Below are positions 1-5,344 of a stretch of 10,777 nucleotides of DNA, piece after piece. Each line of letters begins with the position of its first letter. Position 1 is the stretch's first letter. A program made the translations under genes and the position numbers. The stretch is taken from the NCBI GenBank assembly GCA_030648675.1, contig JAUSGV010000045.1:1-10777 (forward strand), written 5' to 3'. This DNA comes from Dehalococcoidales bacterium (lineage in GTDB: Bacteria; Chloroflexota; Dehalococcoidia; Dehalococcoidales; UBA2162). Under the pieces are notes generated by a model. That model was not told the origin of the DNA. It was given only the letters and a program-made list of their open reading frames with translations, and did no database searches.

Positions 1-285
1 GTTCGTATAGAGGTCGAACGAAATGCCCAGTTTCTGCCAGCAGTCGAGATACTCCTTATGATATTGGCCGGCGACCTCGCCCGGCTTTTTCCCTTCCTGC
101 TCAGCTTTCAGCGTTATCGGCGTGCCGTGCATGTCGGAGCCGGAAACCATTAATACCTCGCTGCCTTTGGTGCGGTGGTAGCGGGCAAAAATGTCGGCAG
201 GAAGATAAGCCCCGGCGATATGTCCCAGGTGCAACGGCCCGTTGGCATAAGGCCAGGCTACCCCTATAAAAATCCTTTCGCTCAT
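1..285 (-). CDS. metG: Methionyl-tRNA synthetase, N-terminal part (truncated by window edge)
   Basis: Class I aminoacyl-tRNA synthetase that charges tRNA-Met with methionine in the cytoplasm. Reading the minus strand from the ATG at 283-285 gives 95 uninterrupted codons to the window edge, starting MSERIFIGVAWPYANGPLHL. The nucleotide-binding HIGH-class motif is seen as HLGH in PLHLGHIAGAYLPADIFAR (about residues 18-36). It is followed by VSGSDMHGTPI, which corresponds to the conserved GTDEHG-type segment of MetRS; the D-x-H-G-T spelling is the form found in several MetRS subfamilies. The rest of the Rossmann fold, the KMSKS loop and the anticodon-binding domain lie outside the window. No strong Shine-Dalgarno is visible upstream of the ATG. 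The 5' flank runs straight into a repeat island, so the promoter is unclear. No T-box leader was seen. Confidence 0.95.
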   Translation of the reverse strand, partial: MSERIFIGVAWPYANGPLHLGHIAGAYLPADIFARYHRTKGSEVLMVSGSDMHGTPITLKAEQEGKKPGEVAGQYHKEYLDCWQKLGISFDLYTN

Positions 286-310
286 ATTTGTTTACTACTT
301 ACCTAGCCCT

Positions 311-379
311 TCTCTCTCCTTGCGGTAAAGCCTCCTTAATCTTTCCTCGCCCCTTGCTGGAGAGGATTAAGGTGAGGGG
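311..379. repeat. Degenerate copies of the CTCTCCC hairpin repeat
   Basis: Two imperfect relatives of the repeat seen at 543-576 and 1096-1130 lie here: TCTCTCCTTGCGG around 311-325, and a longer one at about 345-379 (CCCCTTGCTGGAGAGG followed by TTAAGGTGAGGGG). The first lacks a good right arm and the second has a mismatched stem, so both look like decayed copies. They lie in the 5' flank of metG. Short repeats of this CTCTCCC...GGGAGAG...GTGAGGG type are widespread in bacterial intergenic DNA. I cannot say whether this one is mobile. Confidence 0.5.
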
Positions 380-390
380 TTATTAAATTG

Positions 391-499
391 TCATTCCCTC
401 GTATTCTTGTCATTCCCCCCGATTTTATCGGGGCATCCCGCACCGATTCGGTTTCCTCATACGGTGTCCCGTATGACCGAAGGGAATCGGGATATGACT
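391..499. repeat. Nested hairpin repeat block
   Basis: This non-coding block is built of several inverted repeats in a row. CCCCGAT (417-423) pairs with ATCGGGG (427-433) around a TTT loop. CATACGG (458-464) pairs with CCGTATG (469-475) around TGTC. Enclosing that, CCGATTC (443-449) pairs with GAATCGG (484-490). The tag GTCATTCC occurs at about 390 and again at 409, the same tag that precedes the hairpin at 669. The word GGGCATCCCG (431-440) recurs at 1214-1223. The long open frames across this block on both strands are spurious: their reading comes from repeat words, not from a recognisable protein. Confidence 0.6.
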
Positions 500-542
500 T
501 TACGGAATCGGGACAATCTCGATTATCCTGCCACACCTCGTT

Positions 543-576
543 TCTCTCCCCTTGCGGGAGAGATGTAAGTGAGGGA
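543..576. repeat. CTCTCCC hairpin repeat, copy 1
   Basis: TCTCTCCC (543-550) pairs perfectly with GGGAGAGA (556-563) around the loop CTTGC. A conserved tail TGTAAGTGAGGG follows. The copy at 1096-1130 is identical through the stem and loop, and its tail differs only at a couple of bases. The two good copies bracket the small zinc-ribbon gene at 744-962 in the same orientation. Confidence 0.75.
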
Positions 577-617
577 AAACATAACTTCTACTATATTCGA
601 CGGTATCCATCGTTCCT

Positions 618-649
618 ACCCTTTGTTCGCCCCGAACCTGTCGAAGGGT
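618..649. repeat. Stem-loop repeat with GTTCG/CGAAC core
   Basis: ACCCTT (618-623) pairs with AAGGGT (644-649), and inside it GTTCG (625-629) pairs with CGAAC (633-637). The word CCTGTCGAAGGGT resembles the intergenic repeat type containing CCTGTCGAAGGAC that is common in many environmental bacterial genomes. Nothing in it looks coding. Confidence 0.5.
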
Positions 650-666
650 CACTCCTACTCCCTATG

Positions 667-693
667 TCATTCCGTACTCGATACGGAATCCAG
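667..693 (+). repeat. CCAG-tagged hairpin repeat, copy A
   Basis: ATTCCGTA (669-676) pairs with TACGGAAT (682-689) around a CTCGA loop and is followed at once by CCAG (690-693). The preceding GTCATT and following CCAG are shared features of this repeat class. Three further copies in the window (997-1020, 9313-9336, and 9384-9407 in reverse) keep the same stem length with different but compensated stem bases. Confidence 0.75.
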
Positions 694-743
694 CGTTTAT
701 CCTTTCGTCATATCCTTTATATTTTATATTTGCTTTTTGATTT

Positions 744-962
744 TTATTGAAAGAATGTTAAAACCCTTCCGTCTTTTTCTTCCTTATAGTGGGCAAAACC
801 CTTGTCTATGGAACACTGCACGCAGTAGTGCTTTGTTTGCCCCTTCTCCGCCTCGTTCCCTTTCTCATCCTCGTCGATAGCCAGATAACGCTCGGAATGC
901 GGAATAATACGCTCGCATTTGTCGCAGCGGATCCCTCCCAGAGAAATACAACCTCGTCTCAT
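744..962 (-). CDS. Small zinc-ribbon-like protein of unknown function, 72 residues
   Basis: I do not recognise a named family. The start is the ATG at 960-962, because the strong Shine-Dalgarno GGAGG lies a few bases upstream on the minus strand (from ttcctcc at 965-971); a start further upstream would extend into repeat DNA. The protein opens MRRGCISLGGIRCDKC and holds two CxxC pairs, C13/C16 and C47/C50, separated by 30 residues. That spacing and arrangement suggest a single structural zinc site. Between them is a charged stretch rich in Glu and Lys. After the second pair comes an aromatic, lysine-rich tail with DKGFAHYKEE and a final LTFFQ. There is no signal peptide or membrane segment. 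The gene stands alone between repeat islands, on the same strand as metG and rsmI. A cytoplasmic binding or regulatory role is possible but not shown. The good ribosome site and cysteine layout support it being real. Confidence 0.75.
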   Translation of the reverse strand: MRRGCISLGGIRCDKCERIIPHSERYLAIDEDEKGNEAEKGQTKHYCVQCSIDKGFAHYKEEKDGRVLTFFQ

Positions 963-996
963 GATTTCCTCCAATCCTTCACTATATTCAATAATT

Positions 997-1020
997 ATGC
1001 CGGCTCTCGCCAGTATCCAG
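997..1020 (+). repeat. CCAG-tagged hairpin repeat, copy B (degenerate)
   Basis: ATGCCGGC (997-1004) pairs with GCCAGTAT (1009-1016) around TCTC, with one G-T wobble and one mismatch, and is followed by CCAG (1017-1020). It sits about 35 bases upstream of the start codon of the zinc-ribbon gene on the opposite strand. It would therefore fall in that gene's promoter or leader. Confidence 0.6.
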
Positions 1021-1095
1021 CGTCCAGCCACACTGTCATTGCCAGACTAGAACTCTATTCGAACCGAAGCAATCCCGGTTCCTACCTCCATCTTT

Positions 1096-1130
1096 TCTCT
1101 CCCCTTGCGGGAGAGATGAAAGTGAGGGGA
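1096..1130. repeat. CTCTCCC hairpin repeat, copy 2
   Basis: TCTCTCCC (1096-1103), loop CTTGC and GGGAGAGA (1109-1116) are identical to copy 1 at 543-563. The tail reads TGAAAGTGAGGGG. The perfect 8-bp stem in both copies suggests recent spread or selection on the structure. Confidence 0.75.
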
Positions 1131-1361
1131 AATCAATTCAACATTATTGCTCGAAATCGTTTTTTGTTATTTTGTATTTGGTCATTCGTGCTTGTTTCGT
1201 ATTTTGCCCCGCTGGGCATCCCGTATGCAAATCGGGACGTGCTTCGCATTTCGAATTTATTTGGCATTTGGTTCTTGGGATTTGGTTATTATTGGTCATT
1301 TATCTTGTTTATCGGTTATTCGAGTCAGTCTTTAGTCCCCAGTCCCCAAGCCCTTTTGTTA
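1131..1361. other. AT-rich non-coding repeat-like spacer
   Basis: This stretch downstream of rsmI (on its strand) has no believable gene. The plus strand is strongly T/G-rich, with reiterated words such as ATTTGG, TTTGGT and TTGGGATTT at 1260-1310. It also contains GGGCATCCCG (1214-1223), shared with the block at 431-440, and a short direct repeat AGTCCCC near 1334-1347. Open frames running through it on the plus strand give low-complexity aromatic and serine-rich translations and have no ribosome site. I see no clear rho-independent terminator for rsmI. Confidence 0.5.
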
Positions 1362-2177
1362 TTATCCCGCCTTTATCCACACCCGGTATAGTTCTTTCTT
1401 CGAAAGGCCGGTACTACCGGAAAGGCTGGAGATCGCCTCTTTTGCCGGAACACCCGACCGGCGCAACTCGCGCAGGCTGCTTTCGATATCATCGTTCATT
1501 TCAGGCTTCCGTACTTCCTTTTGCCCCTCGATAACCAGGGTAAATTCCCCCCTCGGGTTGGTAAAATGTTCGATAGCCTGGGAAATAGTACCACGGAAAA
1601 CTTCCTCGTGGATTTTGGTCATTTCGCGGCAGGCGGCTATTCGCCGGTTGCCGAGTACCAGAAGCATGTCGTCCAGCGTATCGTGCAGCCGGTGCGGCGC
1701 CTCGAAAAATATCAGGGTCGCCGGGTCGTTTGTCATTGTTTCCAGAAGCCGGCGCCGCTCGCCTGACTTACGGGGCAGAAAGCCCAGGAAGGTAAAACGG
1801 TCGGGCGGCAGACCAGAAACCGCCAGAGCGGTGACAACGACCGAAGGCCCGGGAATAGGTACGACCGGAATACCTTTCTCGCTGGCGGCCACGATCAATT
1901 CGTGCCCCGGGTCGGATATGCCCGGCATGCCGGCTTCCGAGACAAGGGCGACGTCGCCGGTTTCGAGGAAGTTCAACAGGTAGTCCAATTTCAGGCGCTT
2001 GTTATGTTCAAAATAGCTGGTCATAGGCGTACTTATATCGCAGGCGTTCAGCAGTATCCGGGTCTTTCGGGTGTCCTCCGCGGCGATCAGCTTCACCGTG
2101 CGCAGAGTTTCGATAGCACGCCGGGAAATATCGGCCAGGTTACCGATAGGCGTGGCCACGACATACAAAGTCGGCAT
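1362..2177 (-). CDS. rsmI: 16S rRNA (cytidine1402-2'-O)-methyltransferase
   Basis: RsmI uses S-adenosylmethionine to 2'-O-methylate C1402 in the decoding centre of 16S rRNA. The 271-residue product matches the usual family length. The tetrapyrrole-methylase fold is shown by LYVVATPIGNLADISRRA near the N-terminus (SAM-binding loop, residues 4-21), AAEDTRKTRILL (32-43), VSEAGMPGISDPG (79-91), VPIPGPS (106-112) and, further on, IFFEAPHRL and REMTKIHEE. The tail carries a small helical domain ending in STGLSKKELYRVW. The methionine and glycine in SEAGMPGISDPG differ from the common SDAGTPLISDPG but keep the core. A GGGAAAG ribosome site lies just before the ATG. Transcription probably starts at the promoter at 2230-2259, with a leader of about 45 bases. 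It is an orphan minus-strand gene divergent from the plus-strand run. Confidence 0.95.
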   Translation of the reverse strand: MPTLYVVATPIGNLADISRRAIETLRTVKLIAAEDTRKTRILLNACDISTPMTSYFEHNKRLKLDYLLNFLETGDVALVSEAGMPGISDPGHELIVAASEKGIPVVPIPGPSVVVTALAVSGLPPDRFTFLGFLPRKSGERRRLLETMTNDPATLIFFEAPHRLHDTLDDMLLVLGNRRIAACREMTKIHEEVFRGTISQAIEHFTNPRGEFTLVIEGQKEVRKPEMNDDIESSLRELRRSGVPAKEAISSLSGSTGLSKKELYRVWIKAG

Positions 2178-2229
2178 ACTTTCCCGTTTGCCTCAATCAT
2201 GGTGAATTCCACACAGAAAATCCGCGTTT

Positions 2230-2259
2230 ATTATACCCCGCTATCTCGGAAACTGTCTA
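2230..2259 (-). promoter_or_regulatory. Predicted sigma-70-type promoter of rsmI
   Basis: On the minus strand, TAGACA (plus positions 2254-2259) is followed after 18 bases by a perfect TATAAT (2230-2235). The expected start point is near 2223, leaving about 45 bases before the rsmI ATG. Confidence 0.75.
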
Positions 2260-2278
2260 GCGTGGGGGCATTTGGCTA

Positions 2279-2307
2279 ATGACAGGACGGGTTGTTTCGG
2301 CTATATT
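2279..2307 (+). promoter_or_regulatory. Predicted sigma-70-type promoter of the plus-strand gene run
   Basis: ATGACA (2279-2284), a 17-base spacer and TATATT (2302-2307) match the consensus at five of six positions each. The expected start point is about 2314, one base before the ATG at 2315, so the first gene would be translated from a leaderless mRNA. Its -35 box lies only 19 bases from the -35 box of the rsmI promoter, so the two are back to back. Confidence 0.7.
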
Positions 2308-2314
2308 ATATGCT

Positions 2315-2437
2315 ATGAATAAAACGAGAAGAATGGCCGTGCTGGAGCACCGCCGCAAAGCCAAGAAACAAAAAGAGAAAAGACAAGCCGCCGCACCGGC
2401 AAAGGCCGCCGCACCGGCAGCCCGCGCCAAGAAATAG
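2315..2437 (+). CDS. Tiny lysine/arginine/alanine-rich protein, 40 residues
   Basis: No family is recognised. The frame ATG 2315 to TAG 2435-2437 encodes MNKTRRMAVLEHRRKAKKQK and then a tail of Glu, Lys, Arg, Gln and the low-complexity run AAPAKAAAPAARAKK. Almost half the residues are basic and there are only two acidic ones, so the protein is extremely basic and probably binds nucleic acid or the ribosome. The Ala/Pro/Lys tail resembles histone-H1-like bacterial tails in composition only. No Shine-Dalgarno precedes the ATG. Instead, a near-consensus promoter ends seven bases upstream, which predicts a leaderless message. It heads the run that continues with the APH/P-loop gene 45 bases downstream. 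The tail is encoded by an 18-bp tandem duplication (2387-2401 and 2405-2419). The gene is real if the promoter reading is right; otherwise this could be a transcribed leader. Confidence 0.6.
   Translation: MNKTRRMAVLEHRRKAKKQKEKRQAAAPAKAAAPAARAKK
2387..2419 (+). repeat. 18-bp-period tandem repeat within the tiny basic gene
   Basis: The 15-base word GCCGCCGCACCGGCA occurs at 2387-2401 and again exactly at 2405-2419. The unit is six codons, so copy-number change would lengthen or shorten the Ala-Pro tail without breaking the frame. Confidence 0.85.
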
Positions 2438-2482
2438 GCTTTTTGTTCCTGCCAATTAGAAGCCTGTTTTGATGGAGAAGCA

Positions 2483-4042
2483 GTGACGGCCAAATACCCT
2501 GAGATAGTTGAGGCACTGCTCGACGCGACAATTTATCCAGATAAAACGTATAGCGTCGAGCTGGTGCAGACTCAGACGTCCTTTGTTTTCCTGACCGGCG
2601 AATACGTCTATAAGGTCAAGAAGCCGGTGAACCTGGGCTATCTCGATTACACCACGCTCGAAAAGCGCCTTTTTTTCTGCCGGCGGGAACTGGAACTTAA
2701 CCAGCGTCTTTGTCCGGAAACCTATCTCGCCGTAATTCCCATCATGAAGAATGAAGGCACGATCGCGCTAAGCGGCGATGGCGAGATCATCGATTATGCG
2801 GTCAAAATGCGCCAGCTCCCCCGCGAAAGGATGTTGAACGAGCTTATCGCGAAAGACCGGATTCCGGACGATACTCCCATCCGTGTCGCGCAAAAGCTGG
2901 CTGAATTCCACAAAAAGGCCGAAACCGGGGACGCGATCAACGTTTTCGGCAGCCCGGACACCATAATGTTCAATACCGACGAGAATTTCCGGGAGACGGA
3001 AAAATATATTGGTATCACCATAACGGCGGAAAAATTTCGCCGCATTAAGGATTTCACCAACCGGTTTATCGCAGACAACGTATCGCTTTTTCAAAAACGC
3101 GTGACCGGCGGCAAGATCCGGGATTGTCACGGCGACCTCCACGCCGCCCATATTTGCGTCACCGACGGCATTTGCATCTATGACTGTATCGAGTTTAACG
3201 AACGCTTCCGCTACGGCGACGTCGCCTCGGAAGTCGCGTTCCTCGCCATGGACCTCGACCATTACGGGAGGGCCGACCTTTCCCGCAGCTTTGTCGAAGC
3301 CTACGTGGAATCCAGCGGCGACCGGGAAATCCTGCGATTGCTCAATTTCTATGAATGCTACCGGGCTTACGTTCGGGGAAAAGTGGAGAGTTTCAAATTC
3401 GACGACCCCTACATCAGCGAAGCGGAAAGAGTAAAAACACGCGACATTGCTGCCAGTTATTTCGATCTTGCCGGATTTTACACCCGCCACAGGCCGGCAC
3501 TCTTCATTACCGTCGGCCTGGTCGGGACGGGAAAAAGCGTGATTGCCAACTCGTTAGCAAAACGGCTCGGTACGGTCGTTATTTCTTCCGACGCTGTAAG
3601 AAAGACGCTGGCGGGAATTCCGTTGACAGAACATCGTTTCAACGAATTCAACAGCGGGATTTATACTAAAGAATTTTCTCGAAAGACGTACGATACATTA
3701 TTTGCCCGTGCCGGGGAGTATTTAAGCAAGGGGATGTCGGTCATTTTAGACGCCACTTTTATTCTCGCCGAAGGACGGCGGACTGCAATGAAACTGGCGC
3801 AAGAGAAAGGCGCCGATTTTTTCGTGCTGGAATGCACCCTTGCAGACGACCTCGTCAAGCAACGCCTGGCGCGAAGGCTGGAAAAAGGGACGGTATCCGA
3901 CGCTCGATGGGAAACGTATGAGTCGCAAAAGAAAATTTTCGAACCGGTCGTGGAAGTTCCGGCAAACAATCATGCTATAATGGAAACTTCGAAACCCGTG
4001 CCGGAAAATGTCAGGCAAGTTATGGAAATGATCGGCGAGTAG
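2483..4042 (+). CDS. APH-like kinase domain fused to a P-loop kinase domain (519 residues)
   Basis: This belongs to the two-domain family often annotated as bifunctional aminoglycoside phosphotransferase/ATP-binding protein. The N-terminal half is APH-like: a lysine-bearing strand YVYKVKKPVNLGYLDY (about 42-57), the HGDLH catalytic-loop motif at 216-220 (CHGDLHAAHI), and IYDCIEFN a little later where the metal-binding aspartate is expected. The C-terminal half has a Walker A motif GLVGTGKS at 345-352, followed by SSDAVRKTL and a helical region typical of small P-loop kinases. The true substrate is unknown for this family; drug resistance should not be assumed. The start is a GTG with GGAG five bases upstream; the ATG at 2472 stops after four codons. 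There is no signal peptide. The gene lies 45 bases after the tiny basic gene and 15 before ahcY, which suggests co-transcription with the methyl-cycle genes. Confidence 0.85.
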   Translation: MTAKYPEIVEALLDATIYPDKTYSVELVQTQTSFVFLTGEYVYKVKKPVNLGYLDYTTLEKRLFFCRRELELNQRLCPETYLAVIPIMKNEGTIALSGDGEIIDYAVKMRQLPRERMLNELIAKDRIPDDTPIRVAQKLAEFHKKAETGDAINVFGSPDTIMFNTDENFRETEKYIGITITAEKFRRIKDFTNRFIADNVSLFQKRVTGGKIRDCHGDLHAAHICVTDGICIYDCIEFNERFRYGDVASEVAFLAMDLDHYGRADLSRSFVEAYVESSGDREILRLLNFYECYRAYVRGKVESFKFDDPYISEAERVKTRDIAASYFDLAGFYTRHRPALFITVGLVGTGKSVIANSLAKRLGTVVISSDAVRKTLAGIPLTEHRFNEFNSGIYTKEFSRKTYDTLFARAGEYLSKGMSVILDATFILAEGRRTAMKLAQEKGADFFVLECTLADDLVKQRLARRLEKGTVSDARWETYESQKKIFEPVVEVPANNHAIMETSKPVPENVRQVMEMIGE

Positions 4043-4057
4043 AGACAAGGAGTTAAA

Positions 4058-5320
4058 TTGGCCGCAAAAAATTATGACGTAAAAGACCTTTCCCTGGCCA
4101 AAGCCGGGCGCCAGCGTATCGAATGGGCCGGCCGCGAGATGCCGGTAATACGGTCGATCAGAGAAAGATTCGCCAAGGAAAAGCCTTTCAAAGATATTCG
4201 GATTTCAGCCTGTCTGCACATCACCACGGAAACCGCCAACCTCGCCCTAGCTCTCAAGGACGGCGGCGCCAGGCTGGTGCTCTGCGCTTCCAACCCGCTG
4301 AGCACGCAGGATGATGCGGCCGCGGCATTGGTTGATTACGGTATCCCGACCAACGCCATCAAGGGCGAAAACGATAATACTTACTATAAACATATCAGCA
4401 CCGCTCTGGATAACAAACCGCAGCTCACCGTCGACGACGGTGCTGATCTCGTCACTACTATGCATACAAAACGTAAAGAACTGATCAAAAACGTCATCGG
4501 CGGCACGGAAGAAACGACGACGGGAGTGATCAGGCTCCGGAGTATGGCCAAGGCTGGAGAGCTTAAATACCCGGTGATCGCGGTTAATGATGCCCAGACC
4601 AAGTACCTTTTCGACAACCGCTACGGAACTGGGCAGAGCACCATTGACGGAATTATTAGAGCTACCAACATACTCTTTGCCGGGAAAACCGTCGTGGTCT
4701 GCGGCTACGGTTGGTGCGGACACGGTATCGCCATGAGGGCCAAAGGATTGGGTTCGAAGATCGTTGTCACCGAGGTTGAACCGGTCCGGGCACTAGAGGC
4801 GGCTATGGACGGTTTCCAGGTTTTGCCCATGATCGAAGCAGCCAAAATCGGTAATATTTTTGTTACCGTCACCGGCGACAAAAACGTTATCGACCAGGCT
4901 CATTTCAAGGTAATGAACGACGGTGCCATTCTTTCGAACAGCGGGCATTTTAACGTCGAAATCAACATCCCCGCCCTGGAGAAACTATCACGGCGCAAGC
5001 GGACGATCCGTTCGTTCGTCGAAGAATACGAAATGAAAGACGGCCGGCGATTATTTTTGCTCGGCGAAGGGCGCCTGATTAACCTGGCGGCGGCAGAGGG
5101 ACATCCTGCCAGCGTCATGGACATGAGTTTCGCTAATCAGGCGTTGTGCCTCGAATACATCTTAAAGAACAAATCGAAGCTTAAAGCGACAGTCTATTCG
5201 GTACCGGAAGATATCGACCGCCAGATAGCCCGGCTGAAATTGGATTCGATGGGTATCAAGATCGATACCCTCACGCCGGACCAGAAAAAATACCTTTCGA
5301 GCTGGCAGGAAGGAACTTAA
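4058..5320 (+). CDS. ahcY: S-adenosylhomocysteine hydrolase
   Basis: Hydrolyses S-adenosylhomocysteine reversibly to adenosine and homocysteine with a tightly bound NAD cofactor, clearing the product inhibitor of methyltransferases. At 420 residues it is the short form without the insertion of the classical bacterial enzyme. The cofactor loop GYGWCGHG (216-223) replaces the common GYGDVGKG and is the type known from Thermotoga and archaea. Catalytic K182 and D186 are seen in TKYLFDNRYGTGQS. Substrate-domain motifs HITTETANLA, CASNPLSTQDD and NSGHFNVEI are intact. The C-terminus ends YLSSWQEGT rather than the DHYRY-type tail, again as in the short form. The start is TTG at 4058, chosen because AAGGAG (4047-4052) lies five bases upstream and no better start is near. 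It is followed 24 bases later by metK, giving a two-gene methyl-cycle core. Confidence 0.96.
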   Translation: MAAKNYDVKDLSLAKAGRQRIEWAGREMPVIRSIRERFAKEKPFKDIRISACLHITTETANLALALKDGGARLVLCASNPLSTQDDAAAALVDYGIPTNAIKGENDNTYYKHISTALDNKPQLTVDDGADLVTTMHTKRKELIKNVIGGTEETTTGVIRLRSMAKAGELKYPVIAVNDAQTKYLFDNRYGTGQSTIDGIIRATNILFAGKTVVVCGYGWCGHGIAMRAKGLGSKIVVTEVEPVRALEAAMDGFQVLPMIEAAKIGNIFVTVTGDKNVIDQAHFKVMNDGAILSNSGHFNVEINIPALEKLSRRKRTIRSFVEEYEMKDGRRLFLLGEGRLINLAAAEGHPASVMDMSFANQALCLEYILKNKSKLKATVYSVPEDIDRQIARLKLDSMGIKIDTLTPDQKKYLSSWQEGT

Positions 5321-5344
5321 AACAAATCAAAAAGGGGAAGTGAA

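Noticed and set aside
286..743. T-box or SAM-type leader for metG, or a CRISPR array
   Set aside because: No T-box core or SAM riboswitch signature was seen, and the repeats are irregular hairpins without uniform spacers.
388..750. Plus-strand open frames across 388-880 and the minus-strand frame at 336-536
   Set aside because: They consist of intergenic hairpin repeats, have no ribosome site and give no recognisable protein.
789..1534. Long plus-strand open frames over 789-1391 and 1172-1534
   Set aside because: They run antisense through the zinc-ribbon gene and rsmI and through the T/G-rich spacer; the translations are low-complexity with no start signals.
2768..3490. Minus-strand 240-codon frame inside the APH/P-loop gene
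   Set aside because: It is a shadow of a strongly supported plus-strand gene with intact motifs, and no ribosome site is evident.
2483..4042. Aminoglycoside resistance gene
   Set aside because: The APH-like fold with HGDLH is shared by many metabolite kinases, and this fused family sits in a housekeeping context, so resistance is not supported.
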